Below, piece by piece: positions 1 through 7,653 of a DNA stretch of 64,000 nucleotides. How positions within the stretch are numbered: the first letter of the stretch is position 1; each line of letters starts with the position of its first letter. The notes under the pieces were generated by a model that was not told the origin of the DNA, searched no databases, and worked only from the letters and a program-made list of their open reading frames with translations. The DNA is from Dehalococcoidia bacterium. Its GTDB lineage: Bacteria > Chloroflexota > Dehalococcoidia > SpSt-223. The DNA is taken from assembly GCA_025054935.1 (NCBI GenBank), contig JANWZD010000011.1:1-64000 (forward strand), in the 5' to 3' direction. A program made the translations under genes and the position numbers.

Positions 1-601
1 CTTGGGGGGAAGTAAGGTGCCTCCGCAGTTGGAACTGAGCGACTGGCAATGAGGAGGAGGGCGGGGGCTCTCTTGGCGGAGAGGGAGGCGAAAGGCGGGG
101 TGACCTCGCGATGGCGGGAGAGGAAGGAGGCGCCTCTTGCGCGCCAGCACGAAATGAACGGCAGCGAGCGCGGCAGAGCGCAATGACGAGGCGGGAGGCG
201 GCGCTTGGCTGGAGAGCGGGGGAGGAAGGGGCGCCGGGCGTGCCATGGCGGGGGAGGGGCGCCTTCCGGCGTTCGGCGTATCAAGGGCGAACGAAGGCGA
301 AGGGGCGCGCAATGACGGCGCAGGCAGGACGCGCCCTCGGGCGGGAAGGGGCGGTCAGGGAGAGGAAAGGCGGTTCCGTCTTCGATAGCCCCGTCGCTGG
401 AGGAGGATGTTGTGTGGCGCTGTCCGCTGGTCATCGTATCGAAAGCGCTGAAGCGGCGCGGGGGCGCAGCAAGCTGAACCGACGATGTCGTGGAGCGGGC
501 AAATCCGCCCGGACGCGGACAAGCAGCGCGTCATGTCGCGAGGGGCTGAAGGAGGATGCTGCGGCGCAGACCGCCGCTCATGAGACTGGAGGGAGATGAC
601 C
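1..601. other. gene-free low-complexity spacer
   Basis: G/A-rich spacer before the first convincing gene. It contains no open frame with recognisable protein features; the open stretch at 111-599 is Arg/Ala/Gly-rich, has no ribosome binding site and resembles no family I know. Two short patches reading GCGCAATGACG (179-189 and 307-317) look like decayed ends of the GTCATTGCG-type interspersed repeat described further along at 9400-9880. Confidence 0.5.
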
Positions 602-850
602 ATGAACGCGCAAGAAGTGATCGGGTTGGCAGGCGTGCCGATCATCATCGGGCTGGTGCAGTTGATGAAGCCGTTTGTCACAGACTCGCGCTTCTACCCG
701 TTGATCGCGCTCGGCGTGGCGCTGGCGCTCAACTTGGGGGCAGCGTTCTTGCTCGACGGTGATCCGCGGCAGGCGGCGTTTGCTGGCGTTGTCGCGGGGC
801 TTGCCGCAGCCGGGCTGTACGACCACGGCAAGGCGCTCATCGCTCGCTGA
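602..850 (+). CDS. small holin-like two-helix membrane protein
   Basis: An 82-residue hydrophobic protein. Two or three membrane segments are visible: about residues 5-22 (GLAGVPIIIGLVQL), 34-52 (YPLIALGVALALNLGAAFL) and 62-76 (FAGVVAGLAAAGLY). A short charged C-terminus ends DHGKALIAR. The arrangement resembles small phage holins and holin-like bacterial proteins, but there is no endolysin or other phage gene beside it, so the role is not established. I chose the ATG at 602 because GGAGGGAG (588-595) sits 6 bases before it; the ATG at 596 would touch that site. It stands alone, 240 bases before the next gene. It could equally be an uncharacterised small membrane protein. Confidence 0.6.
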   Translation: MNAQEVIGLAGVPIIIGLVQLMKPFVTDSRFYPLIALGVALALNLGAAFLLDGDPRQAAFAGVVAGLAAAGLYDHGKALIAR

Positions 851-883
851 CGCGCATCCGAAAGAGCGCGAGGGGTGAGCCGG

Positions 884-969
884 CGTAGCTCAGGCGCATG
901 CGAGGGATGGTGCCCATGGTGCATTCCCCTATCCTCCAGCGTGACGTAGCTCAGGCGCATGCGAGGGAT
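884..969. repeat. pair of 25-bp direct repeats, 61-bp period
   Basis: The same 25 bases, beginning CGTAGCTCAGGCGCATG, occur at 884-908 and again at 945-969, without mismatch. The intervening 36 bases are unrelated. They lie between the holin-like gene and the promoter of the glycosyltransferase gene. The core TAGCTCAGG recalls a tRNA D-arm start, but no tRNA can be folded here. Confidence 0.75.
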
Positions 970-1079
970 AGGTGTCTGCAGAGGTAGGGTGGAGGACACG
1001 ACAGGGGGGAGGTGCGTGCAGGGACGGGATGCTTGCAGAAGGTAGCGTGGAGTGCCGGGAGATCGCCCGACCGCTCGGT

Positions 1080-1085
1080 TATACT
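1080..1085 (+). promoter_or_regulatory. -10 hexamer TATACT, likely leaderless start
   Basis: TATACT lies 7 bases before the ATG at 1093. No good -35 hexamer is seen at 16-18 bases upstream. If used, transcription would begin at the start codon or within a base or two of it, so the heptose operon mRNA would be leaderless. Confidence 0.45.
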
Positions 1086-1092
1086 GCCGGGC

Positions 1093-2325
1093 ATGAGCCC
1101 TCGGCCGCGCTCGCTCGCCAGCCGATTGCGCCTCACCCAGCGCCGTAAGCGGACGATCCTCGGCGCTGTCGAGCCCCTGTTAAAGCTCGGCTGGGCGGGG
1201 TGGGGCGTTCTCTCGGGCGACCGGAGGCGCCGCTGCCGGCGAGAGGACCTCCCGCACGACGGCCTGAAAATCCTCGTCGTGCGGCTCGATACGATCGGCG
1301 ATGTCCTGCTCTCCGAGCCTGCCCTGCGGGCGATCCGTGCGCGCTTTCCGCGAAGCGAGATCCATCTGATTACCAGCCCGGCCGGGGCGGCGGTTGTCGA
1401 AGGGACTGCCGCCGTGGACCGGATCATCGCGTTTCGCGCGCCTTGGCACGCTGCCTGGCGCGGGCAGCGCGTCGGCGTGCGCGACGTGCTGGCGACGGCG
1501 CAGATGATCCGAGCGCTGCGGGCGGAGCGCTACGACCTCGGGATCGAACTGCGCGCCGATTTCCGGGATATCGCCTTTCTTGCTGTTACCGGCGCCCGCG
1601 TCACGGTGGGCGATTCGTGGCGCGGCGGCGGCTGGCTGCTGACGGTGGACGCCCGCGCGCCGGTCGAGGCGCATCGCGTCGAGTTTGCGCTGGCGATCGC
1701 GGCAGCAGCGGGGGCCGACCCCACGCCGTCCCGTCCCCAGATCGTGCTCTCGGAGTCCGACCGCGCCGCCGCCGCGCGCGCCCTTGCGCCGCTCGCCGGC
1801 CGCCGCTTCGTCGCCTTCCATCTTGGCGCGGGGTTCGCAAGCAAATGTCTGCCGGTCGAACACTTCGCCAAAGTTGCGGGAAAACTGGGGCGCGAACGGG
1901 CGGTCGTCGTTATCGGAGGCGCCGACGAGCGGCCGCTGGTCGAGCAGTTTCGCCGCCTTGCGCCCGTGCCGGTGCTCGATCTCGTCGGGAGGCTGTCGCT
2001 GAAGGAGACGGCGGCGCTGCTCGAGCGGGCCGATCTTTTTGTCGGCAACGACTCAGGACCGATGCATCTGGCAGCGGCAGTCGGGCGGCCGATCGTCACC
2101 TTCTTCGGCCCGTCAGAGCCGCACAAATATCGGCCGTACGGCGTTGTCCAGCGGCTGCTCGAGATCGATCTGCCCTGCCGGCCATGCGACCACGTCCATT
2201 GCGTCCATGAGGAGTTTTTCTGCATGACCCGGATCGCCCCGAGCGAGATTGTCGAGGCGGCAGAGGAACTGCTTGCCGAGGCTGCCGATCGGTTTCCGCT
2301 ACGATCCGGTCCATCAGTACGCTAG
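1093..2325 (+). CDS. glycosyltransferase family 9 (heptosyltransferase-like)
   Basis: A 410-residue member of the ADP-heptose:LPS heptosyltransferase family (GT9), which transfers activated heptose to a glycan acceptor at the inner face of the membrane. The N-terminal nucleotide-fold motif RLDTIGD (residues 64-70) and the C-terminal GNDSGPMHLAAA motif (about 318-329), which binds the nucleotide-sugar, are both intact. The open frame continues upstream to a GTG at 1012, but the added residues look unstructured, and TATACT sits just before the ATG at 1093, so I start there. It heads an operon with gmhA, gmhB and hldA, which agrees with heptose transfer. The acceptor is unknown; Chloroflexota are generally held to lack LPS, so an S-layer or other surface glycan is possible. 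The basic N-terminus (residues 4-20) may help membrane binding. Confidence 0.85.
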   Translation: MSPRPRSLASRLRLTQRRKRTILGAVEPLLKLGWAGWGVLSGDRRRRCRREDLPHDGLKILVVRLDTIGDVLLSEPALRAIRARFPRSEIHLITSPAGAAVVEGTAAVDRIIAFRAPWHAAWRGQRVGVRDVLATAQMIRALRAERYDLGIELRADFRDIAFLAVTGARVTVGDSWRGGGWLLTVDARAPVEAHRVEFALAIAAAAGADPTPSRPQIVLSESDRAAAARALAPLAGRRFVAFHLGAGFASKCLPVEHFAKVAGKLGRERAVVVIGGADERPLVEQFRRLAPVPVLDLVGRLSLKETAALLERADLFVGNDSGPMHLAAAVGRPIVTFFGPSEPHKYRPYGVVQRLLEIDLPCRPCDHVHCVHEEFFCMTRIAPSEIVEAAEELLAEAADRFPLRSGPSVR

Positions 2326-2357
2326 CATCCGGCGAGCACGCAAGTGGCGAGGACGAC

Positions 2358-3017
2358 ATGAATGGGTCGATGCGCGAGTTAATCGCGAGCGAGCTAGTCG
2401 CAAGCGCGGAGGCGAAGCGTTGGGTGGCAGCGCACTTGGCGGATGCGATCGCCCAAGCCGCGGAGGCGGCTATCACCGCGCTCCGCGCCGGTAAGACGCT
2501 GCTTTTTGCCGGCAATGGTGGCTCCGCCGCCGACTCGCAGCACCTCGCGGCCGAGTTTGTTGGCCGCTTCATCGACGACCGGCCTCCGCTGCGCGCGCTC
2601 GCGCTCACCGTCGACACCTCGGCGCTGACCGCAATCGGCAACGACTACGGCTATCAGCACGTGTTTCAGCGGCAAGTGGAGGCGCTCGGCCAGCCTGGCG
2701 ACGTCCTCTTTCTGATCTCGACGAGCGGCAACAGCCCGAACCTGCTCTGCGCGGCCGAGGCGGCGCGCGCCCGCGGCATCACGACCGTCGGGCTGCTCGG
2801 CCGCGACGGCGGCAAGCTCGCGCCGCTTGTTGATATTCCGATTGTCGTGCGTCACGCCCACGGGCGGCGGGTGCAGGAATGTCACATCGCTATCGGCCAC
2901 GCCATCTGCCTCGCCGTGGAAGCAGCGCTTTTTGGAGAAGCCCGACGCTATGGCGGACCCTGCGCCTCGCTACCATCCGATCGATTTGACCGCGGTTCGG
3001 ACGCGCCCGCTCGCTGA
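2358..3017 (+). CDS. gmhA: sedoheptulose-7-phosphate isomerase (phosphoheptose isomerase)
   Basis: A 219-residue SIS-domain protein. GmhA converts sedoheptulose 7-phosphate to D-glycero-D-manno-heptose 7-phosphate, the first committed step of activated heptose synthesis. Family motifs are clear: GNGGSAADSQHLAAEF (about 53-68), the phosphate-binding STSGNSPN stretch (about 122-129), and the C-terminal helix with RVQECHIAIGHAIC. The family is usually about 190 residues; the extra C-terminal 25 or so residues here read through the beginning of the next gene, which starts at 2950, giving an unusually long 68-base overlap. The genes before and after are in the same pathway, so the assignment is firm. 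Confidence 0.93.
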   Translation: MNGSMRELIASELVASAEAKRWVAAHLADAIAQAAEAAITALRAGKTLLFAGNGGSAADSQHLAAEFVGRFIDDRPPLRALALTVDTSALTAIGNDYGYQHVFQRQVEALGQPGDVLFLISTSGNSPNLLCAAEAARARGITTVGLLGRDGGKLAPLVDIPIVVRHAHGRRVQECHIAIGHAICLAVEAALFGEARRYGGPCASLPSDRFDRGSDAPAR

Positions 3018-3903
3018 GCGGCCGAACAAAGTGGACCGCCAGCAGTTTGCTCGGCCGGGCCGGCCGGGGCGCACCGTCGCCGACCTGATCGATGGACTGC
3101 CCTACCAGCTTGGCGCGGTCGAATTGCGCGCGGTCGTCGCTGCCGTGGTCCGCGCCTACCGCCTTGGCAAGCCGGTCATTTGGGGCATGGGCGGCCATGT
3201 CATCAAGACCGGCATCAGCCCGCTGATCATCGACCTGATGGAGCGCGGCATCGTCCGGGCGCTCGCGCTCAACGGCGGCGCCTCGATCCATGATGTGGAG
3301 ATCGCGCTCATCGGCGGCACCTCGGAGGATGTCCAAGAGGGGCTGCGCGACGGCTCCTTCGGGATGTGGGAGGAGACGGGCCGCTTCTACAACCAAGCGG
3401 TGAATCAGCGCCGCGGCGGGCTTGGGAGGCGGCTGGGCGAAGCACTGGTCGCAAGCGGCGCCCCAAACTGCGACTTGTCGGTGCTGGCGCGCGCCTACGA
3501 GCTGGGCATTCCGGCGACGGTCCATCTCACCCTCGGCGCAGATATCGTCCATATGCATCCGGAAGCGGACGGCGCAGCCCTCGGCGCGGCGGCGTTCGAA
3601 GACTTCCGGCTGTTCTGCTCCGTCGTCGCCGACCTCGGCGGCGGCGGCGTCTACCTTAACGTGGGGTCGGCGGTGGTGCTGCCCGAGGTCTTCTTGAAGG
3701 CGCTCACGGTGGCGCGCAACCTCGGCCATCCGGTCGTCGACTTCACCACAGCAAACTTCGACATGATCCAGCAGTACCGGCCGCTCCAAAACGTTGTGCG
3801 GCGGCCGACTGAGGGCGTCGGGCGGGGGTATGCCCTGATCGGCCAGCATGAGGTGCTGCTGCCGCTCTTTTATCAAGCGATTATCGAGCAGGTGGGAGCG
3901 TGA
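2950..3903 (+). CDS. deoxyhypusine-synthase-like protein of heptose operon
   Basis: A 317-residue protein, starting at the ATG at 2950 inside the 3' end of gmhA; its stop overlaps the GTG of gmhB by 4 bases. Motifs GGHVIKTG, LALNGGASIHDVE, a LGADIVHMHP stretch and DFRLFCSVVADLGGGGVYL in this order match the layout of the deoxyhypusine synthase family (an NAD-binding Rossmann-like fold). The known deoxyhypusine synthase modifies eIF5A, which bacteria lack. Where that enzyme has the catalytic lysine (WGK), this protein has GRGYAL, so the same chemistry is unlikely. Its place between gmhA and gmhB suggests a role in heptose or nucleotide-sugar metabolism, but the reaction is unknown. Family-level call is from eye comparison only. 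Confidence 0.6.
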   Translation: MADPAPRYHPIDLTAVRTRPLAERPNKVDRQQFARPGRPGRTVADLIDGLPYQLGAVELRAVVAAVVRAYRLGKPVIWGMGGHVIKTGISPLIIDLMERGIVRALALNGGASIHDVEIALIGGTSEDVQEGLRDGSFGMWEETGRFYNQAVNQRRGGLGRRLGEALVASGAPNCDLSVLARAYELGIPATVHLTLGADIVHMHPEADGAALGAAAFEDFRLFCSVVADLGGGGVYLNVGSAVVLPEVFLKALTVARNLGHPVVDFTTANFDMIQQYRPLQNVVRRPTEGVGRGYALIGQHEVLLPLFYQAIIEQVGA

Positions 3904-4439
3904 GACGGGCGCTCTTTCTCGACCGAGACGGGACGCTGAATGTCGAGGTGAACTACCTCAGCCGTCCTGAGGACCTGGTGCTGATTGACGGCGCCGCGGA
4001 AGCGCTGGCGGAAGCGCGGCGGCAGGGCTGGGCAATGGTCGTGATCACGAATCAGGCGGGGGTCGGGCGCGGGTACTTCACGCTTGAGACGCTGGAACGG
4101 ATCCATGCCAAGCTGACCGACGAACTGGCCCGCTACGAGGTCGCGCTCGACGGGATCTACGCCTGCATTCATCATCCGGATGACGGCTGCCGCTGCCGCA
4201 AGCCGGAGCCCGGCATGATCCTGACCGCGGCCGCCGACCTGAACATCGACCCGACGCAATCGTGGATGATCGGCGACCGCGCGAGCGACCTTGAAGCAGG
4301 CCGGCGCGCCGGCTGCCGGACGGCGCTCGTCCTGACGGGCTACGGCGCGGTCACAGCCGCCGAAGGCTACTATGCCGATCTGGTCGCGCCGGACTTGCCG
4401 GCGGTGGTGCGGTGCATTCTCGAGCGGGAGGCGCGATGA
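3900..4439 (+). CDS. gmhB: D-glycero-D-manno-heptose 1,7-bisphosphate phosphatase
   Basis: A 179-residue HAD-superfamily (IIIA) phosphatase. GmhB removes the 7-phosphate from heptose 1,7-bisphosphate. The nucleophile motif DRDGTLN lies at residues 8-14, the second motif TNQAGVGRG near 50-58, the zinc-binding Cys/His loop CIHHPDDGCRCRKP near 93-106, and the third motif GDRASD near 122-127. Start is the GTG at 3900, overlapping the previous stop as GTGA; the end overlaps hldA as ATGA. These overlaps indicate translational coupling. The related histidinol-phosphatase family shares the fold, but the neighbours gmhA and hldA settle the choice. Confidence 0.92.
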   Translation: MRRALFLDRDGTLNVEVNYLSRPEDLVLIDGAAEALAEARRQGWAMVVITNQAGVGRGYFTLETLERIHAKLTDELARYEVALDGIYACIHHPDDGCRCRKPEPGMILTAAADLNIDPTQSWMIGDRASDLEAGRRAGCRTALVLTGYGAVTAAEGYYADLVAPDLPAVVRCILEREAR

Positions 4440-5419
4440 CGGCGCTGGCGACGCTGGTCGACCGGTTCGTCGGCAGGCGGGTGCTTGTGGTCGGCGATGT
4501 GATGCTCGACGAGTATCTGCGCGGCACAGTGCGCCGGATCTCGCCCGAGGCGCCGGTGCCCGTGGTGGAGGTGCGCGAGCGCTTCTGTCTCGCCGGCGGC
4601 GCCGGGAATGTTGCGATGAACTTGCGGGCGCTGGGCGCCGAGGTGGTGATCGCGGGCATTGTCGGCGCGGATGAGTTCGGGCGCGAACTGCGCCGGCTGC
4701 TCGATGAGGCGGGGGTCGACTGCTCGGGAATTGTCACCTCAGCCGAGCGGCCAACGACGATCAAGACGCGCATCGTGGCCGGCGCGCAGCAGGTGGTGCG
4801 GGTCGACCGCGAAATCGAAGACGACCTCACCGGGGCTGACCTCGAGACGCTCGCCGCAGTGGCGGTGGCGCAGCTGCGATCTGTCGAAGCGGTGATCCTG
4901 CAGGACTATGACAAGGGCGTCTTTGCGCCGGCGCTGCTGCAGCGGGTCCTTGCGGCGGCGCGCGCCGCGGGCGTGCTCATCGCTGTCGACCCGAAGCGGC
5001 GACACTTTTTCGACTTCGTCGGCACGACATTGTTCAAGCCGAACGTGCGCGAGGCGGCCGAGGCGCTGGGCTGGCTGATCCGCAGCGAGCGCGAAGAGGA
5101 TGCCGCCGGACGCGAACTGCTCCGCCGTCTCGCCTGCGAGCAGGTGCTGCTGACGCTCGGGGAGCGGGGCATGGCGCTCTATCTTGCTGATGGGTCGGCG
5201 GTGCGCGTGCCGGCACGCACTGCCCGCGAGGTGTTCGACGTGTCGGGCGCGGGCGATACCGTGATCAGCGCGGCAACACTGGCGCTCGCGGCGGGCGGCA
5301 GCGGAGTGGAAGCGGCGCAGCTTGCGGCAGTCGCTGCCGGGATCAAGGTCGGCAAGCTCGGCGCTGTGCCGGTTTACCGCGAAGAGGTGCTCCAAGCGCT
5401 GGCGGAGGGCGACTCGTGA
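4436..5419 (+). CDS. hldA: heptose-7-phosphate kinase (HldE N-terminal domain type)
   Basis: A 327-residue PfkB/ribokinase-family kinase, corresponding to the kinase half of HldE (RfaE domain I). It phosphorylates D-glycero-D-manno-heptose 7-phosphate at position 1. The RRISPEAPVP stretch (about 32-41) and GGAGNVAMNL (about 55-64) are typical of this subfamily, and the ATP-binding/catalytic motif DVSGAGDTV is at about 268-276. The adenylyltransferase domain present in fused HldE proteins is absent; the frame ends after the kinase. ATG 4436 overlaps the gmhB stop, and the GTG of the next gene overlaps its stop. The separate adenylyltransferase (HldC) and the epimerase (HldD) are not in this window. 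Confidence 0.9.
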   Translation: MTALATLVDRFVGRRVLVVGDVMLDEYLRGTVRRISPEAPVPVVEVRERFCLAGGAGNVAMNLRALGAEVVIAGIVGADEFGRELRRLLDEAGVDCSGIVTSAERPTTIKTRIVAGAQQVVRVDREIEDDLTGADLETLAAVAVAQLRSVEAVILQDYDKGVFAPALLQRVLAAARAAGVLIAVDPKRRHFFDFVGTTLFKPNVREAAEALGWLIRSEREEDAAGRELLRRLACEQVLLTLGERGMALYLADGSAVRVPARTAREVFDVSGAGDTVISAATLALAAGGSGVEAAQLAAVAAGIKVGKLGAVPVYREEVLQALAEGDS

Positions 5420-6837
5420 AGTCGGCGTGGCGCCGCGCGCTGGTGCCGGTGGGGCTGGCGCTCATCGACCTCGTGTTGGTGAACCTTGCCTTCATGGCGG
5501 CGTATTGGCTGCGCTACACCCTTGAAATCGGCCGGCAGGTTCCTGAGGAGAGCTTCGTCAGTCTCGAAGAGTACTTCCCGCTCCAGGTCTTGCTTTCGGT
5601 TGTCCTGACGACCTCGTTCATCGCCTTTGGGCTCTACCGCAAGCCGATCCAGCGCGGCTTCGTCGATGAGGTTGCGCTGCTTCTCTCCTCGAGCAGCGTC
5701 GGGATGATGATCGTCCTCGCCTCGATCTTTCTCTTCCAGGCCTGGAACTGGTCACGCCTGCTGTTCATCTATGTCTGGGCGCTCACTTTGCTGTTCCTCA
5801 GTCTCTGGCGGCTGATCAAGCGGCGGCTCGTCGTCGCGCTCTATCACCGCGGGCGGGGCGTTCGGCGGGCGATCGTGGTCGGCAATACGCCGATCAGCCT
5901 GATGGTGATGCACCTGATGGCGACCGATGTCGGGCTCGGCTATAAGCTGCTCGGCTTTGTCTCCGACGGCGACCTCCAGTCGGTCGGTCGCTTTCCCTGC
6001 CTCGGCAGCCTCGATCAGCTCGGACAATTGATTGAGGACTACCGCATCGATGAAGTGGTCATCGCCGTGCCCTCGTCATCGCACCGGCAGATCTTCGAGA
6101 TCGTTTCACGCTATCAGGAGAATGGCGTCGCGTTCAAAGTAGTGCCCGACCTCTATGAGCTGTCGCTGCGGCAGGTGAGCGTGGACGATCTTCGCGGCGT
6201 GCCGCTGATCGGACTGAAAGAGGCGAAGCTGTCGCCGACAAGCCAGTTTCTCAAGCGCACTCTCGATATCGTCGTCAGTTTGACGGTGCTTGTCGGGCTT
6301 GCGCCGCTCTGGCTGCTGCTTGCGCTGGCGATCAAGCTCGACTCGCCGGGCCCGGTGCTCTTCCGTCAGAAGCGCGTCGGTCGGGATGGCAAGGAGTTCG
6401 AAATCTTCAAGTTCCGCTCAATGCGGCAGGACGCCGAGCGTGAGCGCTCGACCCTGGAAGAGCTGAATGAAGCGGAGGGCCCGATCTTCAAAATCCGCGA
6501 GGATCCGCGCCGGACCCGCTCCGGCCGCTTCATGCGGCGCCTGTCGCTCGATGAAGTGCCGCAGTTCATCAATGTCCTGCGCGGTGAAATGAGCGTCGTC
6601 GGGCCGCGTCCGCTCATTCCCGAAGAAGTCGCGAAGCAGGACGACTGGCACCGCAAGCGGCTGCAAGTGCAGCCGGGGATGACGGGCCTCTGGCAAGTGA
6701 GCGGCCGCAGCGACCTGCCTTTCGATGAGATGGTGCTGCTCGACATCTACTACATCGAAAACTGGTCGCTCAGCCTAGACCTGAAGATCCTCATCCGCAC
6801 TATCCCCGCCGTCTTGACTGGCCGCGGCGCCTACTGA
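5416..6837 (+). CDS. polyprenyl-phosphate sugar-1-phosphate transferase
   Basis: A 473-residue membrane enzyme of the WbaP/WcaJ-like bacterial sugar transferase family. It moves a sugar 1-phosphate from a nucleotide sugar to undecaprenyl phosphate, starting glycan repeat-unit assembly. The N-terminal half has about four membrane segments (residues 8-30, 47-70, 83-105, 110-130), followed by a nucleotide-fold domain (about 150-270), another hydrophobic hairpin (DIVVSLTVLVGLAPLWLLLA, about 288-307), and the catalytic domain with FRQKRVG, KFRSMR, PQFINVLRGEMSVVGPRP and PGMTGLWQ. GTG 5416 overlaps the hldA stop. It closes the operon; its presence shows the activated heptose may be incorporated in a lipid-linked surface glycan. 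The sugar donor cannot be told from sequence. Confidence 0.9.
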   Translation: MKSAWRRALVPVGLALIDLVLVNLAFMAAYWLRYTLEIGRQVPEESFVSLEEYFPLQVLLSVVLTTSFIAFGLYRKPIQRGFVDEVALLLSSSSVGMMIVLASIFLFQAWNWSRLLFIYVWALTLLFLSLWRLIKRRLVVALYHRGRGVRRAIVVGNTPISLMVMHLMATDVGLGYKLLGFVSDGDLQSVGRFPCLGSLDQLGQLIEDYRIDEVVIAVPSSSHRQIFEIVSRYQENGVAFKVVPDLYELSLRQVSVDDLRGVPLIGLKEAKLSPTSQFLKRTLDIVVSLTVLVGLAPLWLLLALAIKLDSPGPVLFRQKRVGRDGKEFEIFKFRSMRQDAERERSTLEELNEAEGPIFKIREDPRRTRSGRFMRRLSLDEVPQFINVLRGEMSVVGPRPLIPEEVAKQDDWHRKRLQVQPGMTGLWQVSGRSDLPFDEMVLLDIYYIENWSLSLDLKILIRTIPAVLTGRGAY

Positions 6838-7653
6838 GTCTGCTCGCCCCGACAACGAACGGCCCCTTGCGACGCGCGTGGGACGTCCCGCATCGCTCTG
6901 CGAGAGAGGGCCGACATCAGCAAGGCAGGGCGCTCCTCATCGAGCGGGGAGGTATTCCGCGCTGATCCGGCTTCTCTGCGGTGGGACGAGGGCGGGCATC
7001 GGTGCCCTGCTGAGGGGGCGCTGCTGGCCCCCCTGCATTCGCTGAGGCGGGGAGCGGCAACGATGCGCGAGAGCAGCCTGCGCGGCGGTCCGTCTCCTCC
7101 CCGGGGCGGTAGTGCTGCCCTCCGCGCCCGGCCGAACGCAGCGGCGCGAGCCGGCGCCGCTGCGCGCGTTGACTGGGCGCAAGCCGGCGTTGATAGGCCT
7201 GGCAATGCCGGCCGTCTTGAGGCCGGCGGGAGCGGCGAAACGAGGAGCGACCGCAAGCGGCGCGGACGCCACGTCGCGTTTCGCGGAGAGGGGCTTGCTT
7301 GCGCCTCGCAAGTGACCGGCCCTCTGCGCAGCACCGCAAGGCCGAGCTGCCGGCACGCTCGCTTCGGCGGCCGGCAGTCGCGATGATACCGTCGGCGATA
7401 TTTCGGGCCGGACCCGGCGCTCCGCCGGGCGGGCGCCGGCGAGCGTGGCGCGCTCTCGCGCGGGGGCAGCGGACGCCGCGTAGGGCATGCCGCCACGAGC
7501 CCCTTCTGAGGGCGTCGCCGAGGCGGCTGCTCCGCACGGAGGATGGCGGGAGCGTCAGGCGGTCCGACGCGCGCAGGCCACGCCGCGATTGGATCTTTTC
7601 CTTGCGAGACGGGGCGCTACCTTTGGGCCGATGGCCGGCCGGAGGAGGAGGCG
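6838..7653. other. gene-free spacer
   Basis: About 800 bases between the sugar transferase and the ligase gene. Several frames are open by GC bias but give only Arg/Ala/Pro-rich text with no start signals. I see no terminator hairpin and no RNA gene. The last bases (7641-7650, GGAGGAGGAG) are the ribosome binding site of the next gene. Confidence 0.5.

Noticed and set aside
111-599. 162-residue open frame at the left end
   Set aside because: Gly/Arg/Ala-rich, no RBS, no similarity to a known family, includes repeat-like patches.
602-850. Prophage, based on the holin-like gene
   Set aside because: No endolysin, tail, capsid, integrase or attachment site around it.
884-969. tRNA-like TAGCTCAGG in the 25-bp repeats
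   Set aside because: No acceptor stem, anticodon arm or TTC loop can be placed; only the D-arm-like core is present.
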